Below are positions 47,219-58,380 of a DNA stretch of 64,000 nt, one piece after another. Position numbers and translations under genes: made by a program. Every line of letters starts with the position of its first letter. The first letter of the stretch is position 1. Source of the DNA: Trichoplax adhaerens (Eukaryota; Placozoa; Uniplacotomia; Trichoplacea; Trichoplacidae); NCBI RefSeq assembly GCF_000150275.1, contig NW_002060943.1, positions 1,894,013 to 1,958,012 of the forward strand. Reading direction: 5' to 3'. The notes below the pieces were generated by a model. It was given only the letters and a program-made list of their open reading frames with translations, had not been told where the DNA came from and made no database searches.

Positions 47219-50200
47219 ATGGATTTAGACGATCAATGGTTGGTTAGCCAATATGAATGTTTTGAAAAGGAAATTGCCGATTTATGGCAGCTATCACAGG
47301 ACGAATTAAAAGATCATATTCTTAAAATTGCTCAAAGTTATCTTCGTCCAGAAATATCCAACGCTTTGTACGCGAAAGCAATTAAAAATTGCCAACAACG
47401 CATTGAAATTGCTGCTAGTACCAACCAACCTAATCCTCATGCTCATTTCCAACTGGGTTATTATTATCAATTGGGTTGTGGTAATTTGAAAATCGATTTA
47501 AACAAAGCAAAGTATCACTATGAACAAGCAATACTCCATGATCATTACGCTGCTATGTACCAGATTTGCTCTTTGTATGGTGAATTGGAACATGAAGAAA
47601 ATGGCCATCATGATACAAACCCAACTACGCAACAACAGTATGTCGAAATGATCGATCGTAACAAATTAATATCCATGAAACTTAAAATGTATATCAGAGC
47701 TGCCGCCTACGGCTTACATGAGAAAGCAATACGAGATTTACGCCATTATTATCTACAATATCGCGAATGGATAAGAGCTATTGATCAATTAAAAGCAGAA
47801 TATGAAGAACAAATTGAAACTGCAATAGATAAAAATATCAATATCGCTGAAGTATATAATAATCTCGGTTTTCTGGAATGCTTTCTCGAATGGTGTCAAG
47901 TAGTAGAAGGCGATGAAGGCGATGAACCTCTTGTTGATTTTCCACAGCAAGCTTACGATTATTTTTTAAAAGCAGGCGAACTTGGACTAGCCAGTGGCTA
48001 TATGAATTTTGCATTTTATCGAGGTTACGATGCTAACTGTGTCGATCAAGAAACCAATGGCATTAAAAATAATTTTATGATTATGGCTAAGTATTACCTT
48101 AAAGCTGCACAAAATGGTTGTGCTATTTCTTGGCAAAAATTATACGATGTTTTGAAAACTGAATTTAAATCTTGTGTTCCTAAACGAAATCTATTGAAGT
48201 ATGTTCTAAATGCTCTCAAACACTATCGATTTAGTGATATGTTATTGGCTATGGCTAACAATTTCATGACACAAAATAGCATAGAAATGGCATCTTTCTC
48301 ACACGCTATTCAATACCTAGAAGAAGCAGTTGTCTCTTGTCATAGCTACTCTACTGATGATCTTAGGAATGAATTTTTATACCTTGGTTTCATGTACGAA
48401 CAAGGTCTAGGCGTTGAACGAGATACTATCAAAGCTGCTCATTTTTATGCTTGGTCAATTACGACACAATGTGAATGTACATTAGCTGTATGCCGATTAG
48501 CCAAATTGATCGAGAAAAATCATCTTCCTCCTCCCCATGATATTACACATGCAATTAAATTGTACGAATCGACCATGCTTCTTATTAAACAAGATGTTAC
48601 TTCCTATGCTCAATATCGACTTGGTAACTTATTTCATAGTGGTCGATATGAAAATCTCGGTATACTACCTGATATGGCTGAATATCACTACGATGGAACC
48701 TCAAATGCTATGATTTCCCTGATATTATCTGGTAAAGCTACTGCAGCTCATATTTATCATTTAGCTAAGATGCACGCTGTCGGTTGTATGGTTGATCCTG
48801 CTATTGAAAAAGCAATCGATTTATACAGTAATGCTCTAGCATATTATAAAAATGCTGATTACCACGATCGCTTCCATGCCATCAAGGCTAAACTACAGCT
48901 GCAAAAAATTAAAAATAGACACCAACTTAATTATAAGGAGCGAAATAATCAACTTCATATCAAAGAAATCAATAGTAATGGCCAATTTTCATCGTCGGAA
49001 CTATTTATGAATCCATTAGACCAGGCTTATTATGATAAAGAAGCAGATCAATTGCAAAACAAATTTGTAAATGCACCTTCATCATCCAAATTATCCATCA
49101 ATTCTATTGATAAATCGTACTATTCAGAACAAATCAACTTGTTACACAGTGAATTAGATAGTCTTCAACTACCCTCACCGTCGAAATTATTGATGAATTG
49201 TATAAATATTGCCGAACAGTATCTATCACAAAATGTAGAATTAAGCTACCGTCAACCAATCTACAATAAAATTATGGCCGAATTAAATGACCAACCTACA
49301 GCGAGCACTTTCTATCACATTGGTAATTTATACTTTCGTGGTCAAGGATTTCAACAATTTGATCTACCATTAGCTATGGAATATTTAAAGAAAGCCGCTG
49401 ATATGAATCATCCATTAGCAAAATTAGACATGCTATACCTATATGGATGCCAAGAGAAAGGTGATGATCCATCTTTATCCTATAAAATTACAGATACTGC
49501 CGAAGAATTGGCTAAAATAGAGTTAACCGTCATCCTCGATACAGCTTATCAAGGTGATCGAAGGGCACTAACCTATCTTCAAAAGCGATTAGAATTATTC
49601 CACGCCTGGAACATCGCTGTTGATAATCTGATTAAGCATCATAAGAATGAATTAGCCTCGCAAGTGAAAAATTTAAAATCAACCGATCTTGCAAGACTAT
49701 GCCTGGAATTAGGATTTTTAATTATGGCTAAAAATTTAGAAAAAGATCAACTCAATGAAAAGATAATTACTGAAATAGAGACCTATTTTCAAAAGGCTGA
49801 AAATTTGGATAATAGCAGAGTTGACTTCTTTATGGGTTTGTTATGTGAATTTACTGCTTATTCTCATCCAAATGCACAAAATGATGAACATTGTGCAATT
49901 AAGTATTATGAGCGAGCTTTAAAAGCTGGCAATAATCATTTATCTCCCACTATTGCTACTTATTACTTGCATGGCCAATGCAATAACGACCATCTGCTTA
50001 ACCAAAGCGCTCTTGATCTGCTACAACAGTCACATCATAATGGCTTTGCAGATGCTACCAGCCAATTATCTATGATTTACCTTGATGGAAGATGCGATAC
50101 ACAACAAGATTTCCAACGTTTTACTCAATTAGCAGAAATAGCTCTTGCGACAACATATTGCAGTGATATCGATAATACATTTCTATATTATCATTTAGCA

Positions 50201-50752
50201 TTTTACTATTATCATTATTCGCATGTAAATAATCGATATGAGCGTGCTGCTCATTTTTGTGCGCTGGATATGAGTCAGCAACTGGACGATGGAAGAACTC
50301 GATGTTTGATGGCGAAGATGCTTGAAAAGCGACGTCTATCATCGAGTAGTTTAACGGATGCGATCAAAATGTATTTATCTGCATTGTATCTGGACGATAA
50401 CCTTACTGGCTATATACACTATCGACTGGGTAAGCTGCGATCGAATCTATCTGAAATTGATGTCTATGATCTAAAGTTGGCTCAGCAACACTTTCATCAA
50501 GCTCAACATTACATGAGAACGACCAAGACAAGCAATATTGTGACCAAATGCCGGGATATGTACCATCTCGGTTTGATGTTTGAACATGGCTTTGGTGTTG
50601 CTCAATGTATTGAAAAGGCTAAAGAATGGTATAAAAGATGCTATCAGTTGAAGAACAATTGCCATACCATTTTTGGCTGTCATCAGATTAAGTATTATAT
50701 CACAAAATCAAAGAAAAGATTGAATATTTTAGAGGCTGATATAGAAGACTGA
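47219..50752 (+). CDS. Sel1/TPR-like repeat protein, double module (1177 aa)
   Basis: An intronless gene, ATG at 47219. Module 1 is about residues 1-560 and module 2 about 637-1177. Between them is a Ser-rich hinge that looks like a small internal duplication (SSSELFMNPLDQAYY; SSSKLSINSIDKSYY) and accounts for the extra length over its sisters. Sel1 repeats include HFQLGYYYQLGCGNLKID near 80, YLGFMYEQGLGVERDTIKAA near 390 and HLGLMFEHGFGVAQCIEKA near 1120. The cluster block is at DNA 48434-48643 (AAHFYA, CRLAKLIEK, QYRLGNL) and 50246-50446 (AAHFCA, LMAKMLEKRRL, HYRLGKLRSN). Module 2 has YGCQEKGDDP and LELGFLIMAKN. There is no signal peptide or membrane helix. The helical solenoid probably acts as a binding scaffold of unknown role. 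Confidence 0.92.
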   Translation: MDLDDQWLVSQYECFEKEIADLWQLSQDELKDHILKIAQSYLRPEISNALYAKAIKNCQQRIEIAASTNQPNPHAHFQLGYYYQLGCGNLKIDLNKAKYHYEQAILHDHYAAMYQICSLYGELEHEENGHHDTNPTTQQQYVEMIDRNKLISMKLKMYIRAAAYGLHEKAIRDLRHYYLQYREWIRAIDQLKAEYEEQIETAIDKNINIAEVYNNLGFLECFLEWCQVVEGDEGDEPLVDFPQQAYDYFLKAGELGLASGYMNFAFYRGYDANCVDQETNGIKNNFMIMAKYYLKAAQNGCAISWQKLYDVLKTEFKSCVPKRNLLKYVLNALKHYRFSDMLLAMANNFMTQNSIEMASFSHAIQYLEEAVVSCHSYSTDDLRNEFLYLGFMYEQGLGVERDTIKAAHFYAWSITTQCECTLAVCRLAKLIEKNHLPPPHDITHAIKLYESTMLLIKQDVTSYAQYRLGNLFHSGRYENLGILPDMAEYHYDGTSNAMISLILSGKATAAHIYHLAKMHAVGCMVDPAIEKAIDLYSNALAYYKNADYHDRFHAIKAKLQLQKIKNRHQLNYKERNNQLHIKEINSNGQFSSSELFMNPLDQAYYDKEADQLQNKFVNAPSSSKLSINSIDKSYYSEQINLLHSELDSLQLPSPSKLLMNCINIAEQYLSQNVELSYRQPIYNKIMAELNDQPTASTFYHIGNLYFRGQGFQQFDLPLAMEYLKKAADMNHPLAKLDMLYLYGCQEKGDDPSLSYKITDTAEELAKIELTVILDTAYQGDRRALTYLQKRLELFHAWNIAVDNLIKHHKNELASQVKNLKSTDLARLCLELGFLIMAKNLEKDQLNEKIITEIETYFQKAENLDNSRVDFFMGLLCEFTAYSHPNAQNDEHCAIKYYERALKAGNNHLSPTIATYYLHGQCNNDHLLNQSALDLLQQSHHNGFADATSQLSMIYLDGRCDTQQDFQRFTQLAEIALATTYCSDIDNTFLYYHLAFYYYHYSHVNNRYERAAHFCALDMSQQLDDGRTRCLMAKMLEKRRLSSSSLTDAIKMYLSALYLDDNLTGYIHYRLGKLRSNLSEIDVYDLKLAQQHFHQAQHYMRTTKTSNIVTKCRDMYHLGLMFEHGFGVAQCIEKAKEWYKRCYQLKNNCHTIFGCHQIKYYITKSKKRLNILEADIED

Positions 50753-51500
50753 CAATGTAGCCGGTAGTTTAGCATTAAGCTAGATGCTTGCATCTGGCTC
50801 ATACTATCCAATAGTACAGTAGATTATTATAGTAATACTAAAGAGATAAGTTTTAAACAGAAGACTTATTCTATTTTTGATTACACAAAGAGTTATTAGG
50901 ATTTTTGCGATTTATTAAATTTGTTATTTCTCTACCGTGTTTTCTAAGCCAGCTTAGCATTGATTTAGATTAGATTATTCAATTTTTTTGGGGGATATAT
51001 TAAACTCCAAGTACCCGTATATGTGTATTGTCGGCTGTAGTAGTAAGATCAAATGAACAATTATTATCACCATTCACCACTAGTATTCGTAATTGGTATT
51101 ATTTGGTGCTGTCCAGAATACGATTTTAAATTTAAATACTGTAGGACAAATGTGCAACTTGAAGGAAATTGCTCATTTGGAAGACTTTAGTGAAATCGAG
51201 GATTGTTCTATGTCGTCACCAAGACAGTGCTGACTGTCTCTAATGTTAGTATGAATGTTTACATACTGCTTTATTCACTACAATAAATTGGTTATTACTT
51301 TTTAGCGGTGATGGGGATTCACTTTGAAGTCTGCTACGCTTGAGGATTACAGTTTCCGAAATTCTTCCTAACTACCTCCATTACGGAGCAGAGACACGAC
51401 ATTAATTTTGACTAGTTTCTGCTGAAACTGGAGTAAATTCCTATGTAGGTGATTACTAGTTGACTAATAACAAAAACTGCTCATGCTGTTGTACATAATA

Positions 51501-51547
51501 CAGTATACAGTATACCAGTGTCGCATCACTGGTATATTCGTATACTG
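51501..51547. other. Large imperfect palindrome (cruciform-prone)
   Basis: The left arm CAGTATACAGTATACCAGTG (51501-51520), loop TCGCAT and right arm CACTGGTATATTCGTATACTG (51527-51547) pair over about 18 positions with a small internal mismatch. TGTACA-type words follow directly. It lies about 1.1 kb before the forkhead start. Confidence 0.7.
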
Positions 51548-52072
51548 TACACTGTACAGGATGGGCAGGAAAGATTGGAATGGGCTTAGAGAGATTGAAA
51601 TTTTAAAATGCCACATGAAATTTAGTTCATTTTATCGACCAAGAGTTGCCCCTTCTAAATCTACTGTTACAATCCTCGAATAAGCTCTATTTTATGCTAT
51701 ATACTATACTTCCATTCCATGTACACTTGTACACTGTACAGTAGACCCGAATATTTCCCTGTGATACATCCAAATATGCCGCTGAAACGCCTCTGCACCT
51801 TCATTATACTTATCCAAGCAAATATGCTAACGAAAATCTTGATTGATTTTGCTCAGAATTGGCAGATATGTTTAGACAAATGCGTTAAAGATGTCGTCGA
51901 AAATTGACTGGGTCTAATCTGCGGTATACAGTAGCATGGAATGATCAACGCCGGTCTTGAGCTTCTTCTTCATCTACTACGGTTACTGTAGTCGTTCGTC
52001 CGTCCAGTCCATGTCCAAGCCATGACTGGACTGGATTGGACTGGAACGGAACGGTAAGGTACGCTAGCGTGT

Positions 52073-52088
52073 GATTGGCTAATTCGAA
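52073..52088. promoter_or_regulatory. CCAAT box with adjacent CHR-like TTCGAA
   Basis: TGATTGGCTA (the reverse strand carries CCAAT) is followed after a few bases by TTCGAA, a known variant of the cell-cycle homology region. NF-Y sites and CHR elements together mark G2/M promoters in animals. The pair is about 550 bases upstream of the ATG, far unless the leader is long, and both words are short. Confidence 0.25.
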
Positions 52089-52634
52089 ATAGCGAATAAA
52101 CACGTTACACTAGGTCATGAAGGAGTTACAGGCAGTATGTTGTATGTATTGCGAAGTAGCGTACGGCACAGTCAATAGAAGGAAAAGACCAGGTGAATTT
52201 TTGGTCATAAACTATATGAGTGCGCCAACATGTATACGCGCTCATACTGTAACATATTGCAAGCAGATCATAGCCGAAGTGTCGAGCAGATTCCATGTGC
52301 TACGCTACCGTCACTCTGATTTACCGTACTAAGTACAGTACTACAGTACAATTGTCGGTTACAATAGACTGTAGCCTATTGTCATCAACATATTCAAATT
52401 CAAATTTTAGCAGGTAAAAAGCGGTAGGCAAAAGCTCGCTTAGCTGGCTGCGATCCTCTTCCCAATTCAAGTAGAAAGCGCCATCAACAAGAAGTAAAAT
52501 CTTCTCTTATGTGATCTTAGCCATCAAAAACAAATTGAAAACTTGAGGTATCATTCCACGATCATTATCAAGAGGATCTAATTACCAATTCGATGCTAGT
52601 ATCGAAGGGTCGATTCCAATTCAAGTAAAGAAAG

Positions 52635-55268
52635 ATGCAACAAGATCAGAGCAATTACGATGATGACGCTCTTAGCGATATCAATTGGCTAACAAATTTA
52701 CAACCTACCCATCTGCATAAGAATCGCAGTGATCGTTATGGCCTTGGCCAGTGTAGTAAAATGGATAACACTATCAACCAACCTCATCATTATTATACGC
52801 ATCGATCACAACCGTCGACTTCGCGTTGCGGTATTAGTGAACCACCGCCCGAAGAAGTTATTGTTATGAATAGGAAATATGTCAAACCGCCTTATTCTTA
52901 TGCTAAATTGATCACCATGGCCATCGACAGTACAACCGATAAGAAAATGCTCTTGAAGGATATATACGAATGGGTCGAAACGAAATATCCATTTTATAAG
53001 TACACTTCAAATAAAGGATGGAAGGTTAGTTTAGAGTGGATATCAATGGAAATGATGCATAGTCAAATCAGTCAGGTGCAGTGAGATGGATGACCAATAC
53101 AGTAGATTCTATCTCTGCTTTCCAAAGACTGCGCCTAGAGCATTTTAAATTCATTTCTACAGCATAACCATGGACAACATCATACACCGTACTTGTAATC
53201 GACAGTCATATAATGGCAAATTTTCATGTAACACACTATCTGAACTAGATCCCACTATTTCGACACACCTTCATAAGACCACTAGTAAGAGTGGCTTATG
53301 AGGCCTTAACATAACCATAAAGCCTTAACAGTCAATACGGTACCAATCATGCTGTACATTTCCAACCTTGTATTATTTATCATGTGTAATTTTATTCCAT
53401 CATTTTCTAGTATACAAACACATCTATTGAAGCAGTATAAGTAAAGATGCACTTGTACAACATGAAAAATTCATTATTTCAGTAATGTTACAGACTGTAG
53501 CCATCTATTTCTTAGTAAGAAATCTTGCTAAGCCATAACACCATCCAATTCATCGACTTCGCTGAATACAGTAGAATAGGATGGTAGATGAAGTCACAAT
53601 TTTACTTGTTGAAATTTTTAACGATAGTCATGAGTAATTACTAGACACAAATACAATTAGGTCATGTACAATCTTTAACTTAATGCTATAATATTTGATT
53701 GTGCTATAGTGTATTCTCTAAAACCCATTCAATATTAATATGGTAAATTCAATTCCATCCGGTCAATAAAAGTAATATCTTGTATCGTTAGGAATGATGT
53801 TTTTCAATAGTTATCTTAATATGTGCTCTATGCCTTTAGCTAAATATACAGTATAACGTTCTTACCAATCTTCTTATTATTGTTCATATTTCAATAATAG
53901 AACTCCATACGTCATAATTTATCCTTGAAGCCTTACTTTATTAAGTTGGATCGTAGTGGCCGCGTTTGCAATTCGTCAGAAAGTAAAGGTTGCTATTGGA
54001 TGCTCGCACCATCGATGCAAAAAGAAAACATCCCTCCTGGTCAGCACATTATAACTACTGCTAATAAATTAACAAACATTTACACACAACCAAAAAATAA
54101 CCTGATTCCTACTGGCTTGCCGAATAAATCTGGTAAAAATATACCGACGGCATTAATTGCTACCCCTTTATATGCTGTATCAGACGGTAGCAATGATGAT
54201 CATAATAATAAGCGTGTTATCCCTATCTTACCCAAGGGTCTTCCAACATTTTACGTCTTAGCTTCTGTACCAACGTCCACTTCTGTTAACAGCGAAGCCA
54301 CATCATCTGAACCAATTACAACTATAGCTAGTACATCGCAAGTAAAAGACCTCCACTATGTAGTAGATAATCCCTCATTATTAGCTAACTCTCAATGTAC
54401 TGCATCAGCGCCTCAAGCTAATTTATCAAGCAACAACTACTACATTAACGATAATTTCCCCAATTCTAGCGTTACAGCTAGTTTAGGAACTTGCACACAA
54501 AATAACTCAGACGATATCAAGGCTTGGAATGATGATTTAAATGTGCCTTTCAGTAGAAAAAGACCAGGCCAAGAGATTTCGTCTGTAAATAAGAAACAAT
54601 GTGATAGCGGTATCATGGAAGATTCTACAACTACATTAGATGTCGAGAAATATGAAACTCCCAAGAAGAAAGACAGAGCTTCTACCACTATCGATGAATC
54701 GACCTATAAAACTCCTATTAGAGCATTACAAGATGTATTTCCAGAAAACATTGTTTCATCACCGTTGGATACTTTGTCAACACCCAACGTTAATGCGCTA
54801 TTAAAAACTGTTAGTAGTAGTTGTAGGAAAAGTTTAGATAAGTTTGAATCATCATCATTTTGGAGTGAAATGGAAGCTGTAGCAGGTATGGCCACGTTAT
54901 TCACTACTCCTGTACGTTCTAGTAGCAAGAGAAATAACGATCACGAAACTACGCCTTTAGTAAGGCAGCAACCTACTTTAGCTGCTTTAAATGACAAATC
55001 CAAAATAACTCCAACCAAAAATCAAGATAATCGGATTAACTTTGATGATTTAAGTTTAACCCCTTATCTGAAGACGATATTAAATACTAGTACATCTGAT
55101 AGTGGAATTTTTAGCTTTTCCTCGCCAACACGTTCTCCTAAGAGTATTCATGAATCTACGTCCTTGTTATCGCCTGCCGAATTTGTCAAGACCCACGATT
55201 TGAAAGAGCTAACTCCTAGAAAGCCAATTCGTAATCGAGGTCGTCGATCATACAATATATCACAATAA
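52635..55268 (+). CDS. Forkhead transcription factor, FoxM-like (FoxM/FoxN/FoxJ2-3 group)
   Basis: Exons are 52635-53024 and 53901-55268. The GT...AG intron is phase 0 and splits the domain between GWK and NSIRHNLSL, and the product is 585 aa. The forkhead winged-helix domain spans about 84-170: KPPYSYAKLI, MLLKDIYEWVE, recognition helix NSIRHNLSL, then a long wing ending KGCYWMLAP. LKDIYxW(I/V)E and GWKNSIRHNLSL are closest to FoxM1 as I know it, while the wing recalls FoxN1/4. The N-terminal LSDINWL (13-19) resembles the LTSLNWL-type motif of FoxN and FoxJ2/3. The disordered C-terminal part has six full Cdk sites (TPKK, TPIR, TPVR, TPTK, SPTR, TPRK) and a KEN box at 171-173. It is a nuclear DNA-binding regulator, probably cell-cycle linked (inference). 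AATAAA is at 55382. Confidence 0.9.
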
Positions 55269-56715
55269 CTAACAAGTTGATGCGGCTTTCACTATTATTG
55301 CTATTAACTAGAAACTATTGTTAACGTTCCTGTTTAATATAGACTGTCATTGTTTCGCTACTTCAATCAACTTTGTAATATAATAAATTCTATCATAACG
55401 TAGAACTTGAAATTTCTAGTGAGCGTTTTGTATTATACAAGTTATCACAATATACGTATTACTTATTAGGGATGTTCAATTGTGCATAATACCTTGCCTT
55501 TGGACACCATATTGTATAACTTTTTGTACTGTATCAAGTCTAAAATGTCAACTGTATACAATCTCGATAATCTAATATAATGCTGTTAATATGAAACTGT
55601 ACCAAGATAATTAAGTTTAGCTAAATAATGCCTATTTTTGGAATTTACTCTACCTAGCGTACTATACTATATTGAATTTCATTGAAAGATACTACCCCTA
55701 ATTTAGCTTTGCGCTATATATGGGTATACGAAACTACTGTGTATGGTGTAATGTCCAATCATTTCTATAAGCTTGAATTTCTACTTTATTTTCTATATCT
55801 TAATCTTTTTCGTGTAAATAAATTACGACGTTGTAAATTACTTGTTTTACGAACTATCACGTATGTCAAATGCTTGATAACCCAATGAATCATTGGATAT
55901 CAGTAACGATGTGTGCATCAATGTGATACCATAGTACTTTTCAATGCATTTTCTGGAATAACTTTATTTTTCATGAACAAGATATTAGTTTATCGGGTAA
56001 AAAGATGAAAAATATTTTTACATTTTAGTTGAAAATGTACCCGTGAGCTTTTATCAAGCTTGAAGCTCAATACAAGCGATACCTTCAATTTAATTTCAAC
56101 CAACAGGCGCATAGTTTAGTAGACAGTTGTAGAGCTGATGAATGAAACTCTGTTTTGATAATTGAATAAAGCATACATGCAGTCGTTAGTGCTGATAAGG
56201 CAAGACAGAAGTAATCAATTATCCATTAATCTTCAACAACTTGGTAAGTTAATAATAATCAGAATCATTGTTATTAGTAACAAATTACATAAAAGCGATT
56301 ATAAGTGATCATGGTATATTGCCATTTGCCAATATAGATTATTTTGCTCGATACGTCATACACCATAGTATCCAATATTCAATGTTTCGACATTTTACGT
56401 CGTTTACAAAGAATGGTTTGATCGTAAATAAATTTCTCCAAGCCCTAGACTCCTTTGAAGTACAGAATCATAAATATGTATCATACAGTAAATAGATTTT
56501 CAACGCCAATACTATCTGCATTACAATCATAATGTTCATGAATCAGGTTATACAGTACTACCGATTTTAACATTTATCACACGCGTTGCACTTGTATAAA
56601 TCACATAAACAACCACTAATTTGTACCACTTCCATCACTTTGTCATTATGCCGCCACATGCGCAATACGATAATTATTGTAGCTCTTGCATCAAAAAACC
56701 ATCCTCAGGTTCATA
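55269..56715. other. Spacer between convergent forkhead and Sel1-repeat genes
   Basis: It holds the forkhead 3' UTR (AATAAA at 55382-55387, about 115 bases past the stop) and the 3' flank of the minus-strand Sel1 gene. Frames at 55682-55888 and 56268-56495 have no recognisable content. Confidence 0.5.
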
Positions 56716-58380
56716 CTACTCTAATAATGTTAGTAGTGACTTTCGTTGTTTAAGTGCTTTTTGTGCGTAATGTTTATCATAAACAGAACTAGTTATTTCA
56801 GCAGTTCCAATCGCTTTTTGATAATTAATCACGGCTGCATCCAAATCTTTTCTGACCCCTAAACCAAATTGATATATTCTACCTACATGGTAGTAATCGT
56901 CTGAGTCTCGATCAATTTTTTCCTTCCTCTTGGATCGAAATCGATCCAAAGCATACTCATAGTGGATTTTTGACAACCGAGAATCGTAATAATTGCAATA
57001 ACGATCATTTGAATAGATTTTACCCAGGCGGTAATGCGCATAGCCGTTAATATTATTATTATTATCTAATTCAATAATTTTCATGTATAACTTGATGGCT
57101 GAGGAAATGTTTAAATTTTGTAATTTCTTTTTTTCAATTAACTTTGCTAAAAATAAGTAGCATTGTAAACAATTGGCCATTAGGATACCAGAGGCGTAGA
57201 AATGCGTAGCTTGCTCAATATCTATGGATAGGCCTAAACCTTTATGATATATATAACCTAATTGAAAATATTGACGACCTTCGTGTAGATTGTCGAATAG
57301 ATTAGTAGCAGCAATAGCCCATTCAAAATAATCTTTGGCTAAATTTAAATCTTGAGCAACACCTAATCCATTCAGATAAGCTAATCCAACATGATATAAT
57401 ATATCAGAATAGCCGTAGCGAGCCGATTTCAATAACAGTTTTAGTGCTTCAGAATAATCACGATTGGTAGTGGGTGTTTCAGTTTGGTACAGGATTGCTA
57501 ACTCAAATTGGGCTAAACAATGGCCTTGATCAGCTGCCATGATATAATATTGGATATTTTCACTGTCATGCGTTGTAGGAGCTGGACGAGGAGAGGATAA
57601 ACCAGCAAATTTATGAACAGCTAAGTTGTAGCTGGCCGCCGGTTTACCTAGTTGCTTTGATTTTTCAAAATAGTCATAGCCACGTTGTAATTGGCGATCG
57701 CTCTTTTCTTTTTCATGATTGCATTCAGCGGTAATAACATCTAAGATACCAAGTTCATTATAGATATGACTCAATTGATTGGTATTCTCAGTTGTATCAA
57801 CTGATTTTTCTAATGATTGGTAATAATCATCAATGACTGAACGCCAATTTTGTGAATCAGCGTAAGAGTCTTTCAATTTTCGATAAGATTGTGTGTATTT
57901 GCCTTCAGCAGCAGATTTGGTCAGCATTTTCACTTGCTCTTCGATACTTTCTATTAAAGTTAATTGATCAATGTCTACATCATTATAATTGCCATAGCGA
58001 TCTTGAACTAATTGAGCTAACTGATAATAAGCACCAGGATGATGATCTTCAATTGCTAAACGATAATTTTCCATTGCTTTATGTTCATCCTTTTGAACTG
58101 GACCTATACCATAATGATAATAATATCCTAATTGATAATATTTATGCGAGTTATCTTCGACATCATTGCGAATACTGCGCGTTAACTGTTCTAGCGAATT
58201 CCTATGCAATCTCTCATCAACCCCATCTAATAAATAATTTCGAGCAATTTTGATGGCGTCTTCATCTAAATCGTCTAATGTATCCTTGAATTTGATTGTA
58301 TTACTTGACGATGTTCTGGATGATGGCCCACTTCTTCTAGCTTGAATCACGATACGAAATCGTGTAACAGGAAAATCCAT
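56716..58380 (-). CDS. Sel1/TPR-like repeat protein, single module (554 aa)
   Basis: An intronless gene. The frame is open to 58482, but the triplet there is GTG. The first ATG is at 58378-58380 and gives a protein almost equal in length to its relative at 61041-62708, so it is preferred. Sel1 repeats are clear: YYQLGYYYHYGIGPVQKDE, YHVGLAYLNGLGVAQDLN, YFQLGYIYHKGLGLSIDIEQ and YHVGRIYQFGLGVRKDLDAA. The cluster block is at DNA 57007-57212 (ATHFYA, FLAKLIEKKKL, HYRLGKIYSN). No signal peptide is seen. The many well-kept G-x-G-V/I-x-x-D turns make this one of the least degenerate Sel1 proteins in the cluster. It is divergent with the single-module gene at 61041, and the two may be sister copies. 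Confidence 0.9.
   Translation of the reverse strand: MDFPVTRFRIVIQARRSGPSSRTSSSNTIKFKDTLDDLDEDAIKIARNYLLDGVDERLHRNSLEQLTRSIRNDVEDNSHKYYQLGYYYHYGIGPVQKDEHKAMENYRLAIEDHHPGAYYQLAQLVQDRYGNYNDVDIDQLTLIESIEEQVKMLTKSAAEGKYTQSYRKLKDSYADSQNWRSVIDDYYQSLEKSVDTTENTNQLSHIYNELGILDVITAECNHEKEKSDRQLQRGYDYFEKSKQLGKPAASYNLAVHKFAGLSSPRPAPTTHDSENIQYYIMAADQGHCLAQFELAILYQTETPTTNRDYSEALKLLLKSARYGYSDILYHVGLAYLNGLGVAQDLNLAKDYFEWAIAATNLFDNLHEGRQYFQLGYIYHKGLGLSIDIEQATHFYASGILMANCLQCYLFLAKLIEKKKLQNLNISSAIKLYMKIIELDNNNNINGYAHYRLGKIYSNDRYCNYYDSRLSKIHYEYALDRFRSKRKEKIDRDSDDYYHVGRIYQFGLGVRKDLDAAVINYQKAIGTAEITSSVYDKHYAQKALKQRKSLLTLLE

Larger units (their letters stand above)
50753..52634. other. Intergenic before the forkhead gene
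   Basis: It holds the 3' end of the Sel1-repeat gene and the upstream region of the forkhead gene. Short frames at 51483-51683, 51719-51907 and 52117-52332 show no domain. A palindrome (51501-51547), a GGACT-type short repeat (52015-52050) and a CCAAT/TTCGAA pair (52073-52088) are noted separately. Confidence 0.5.
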
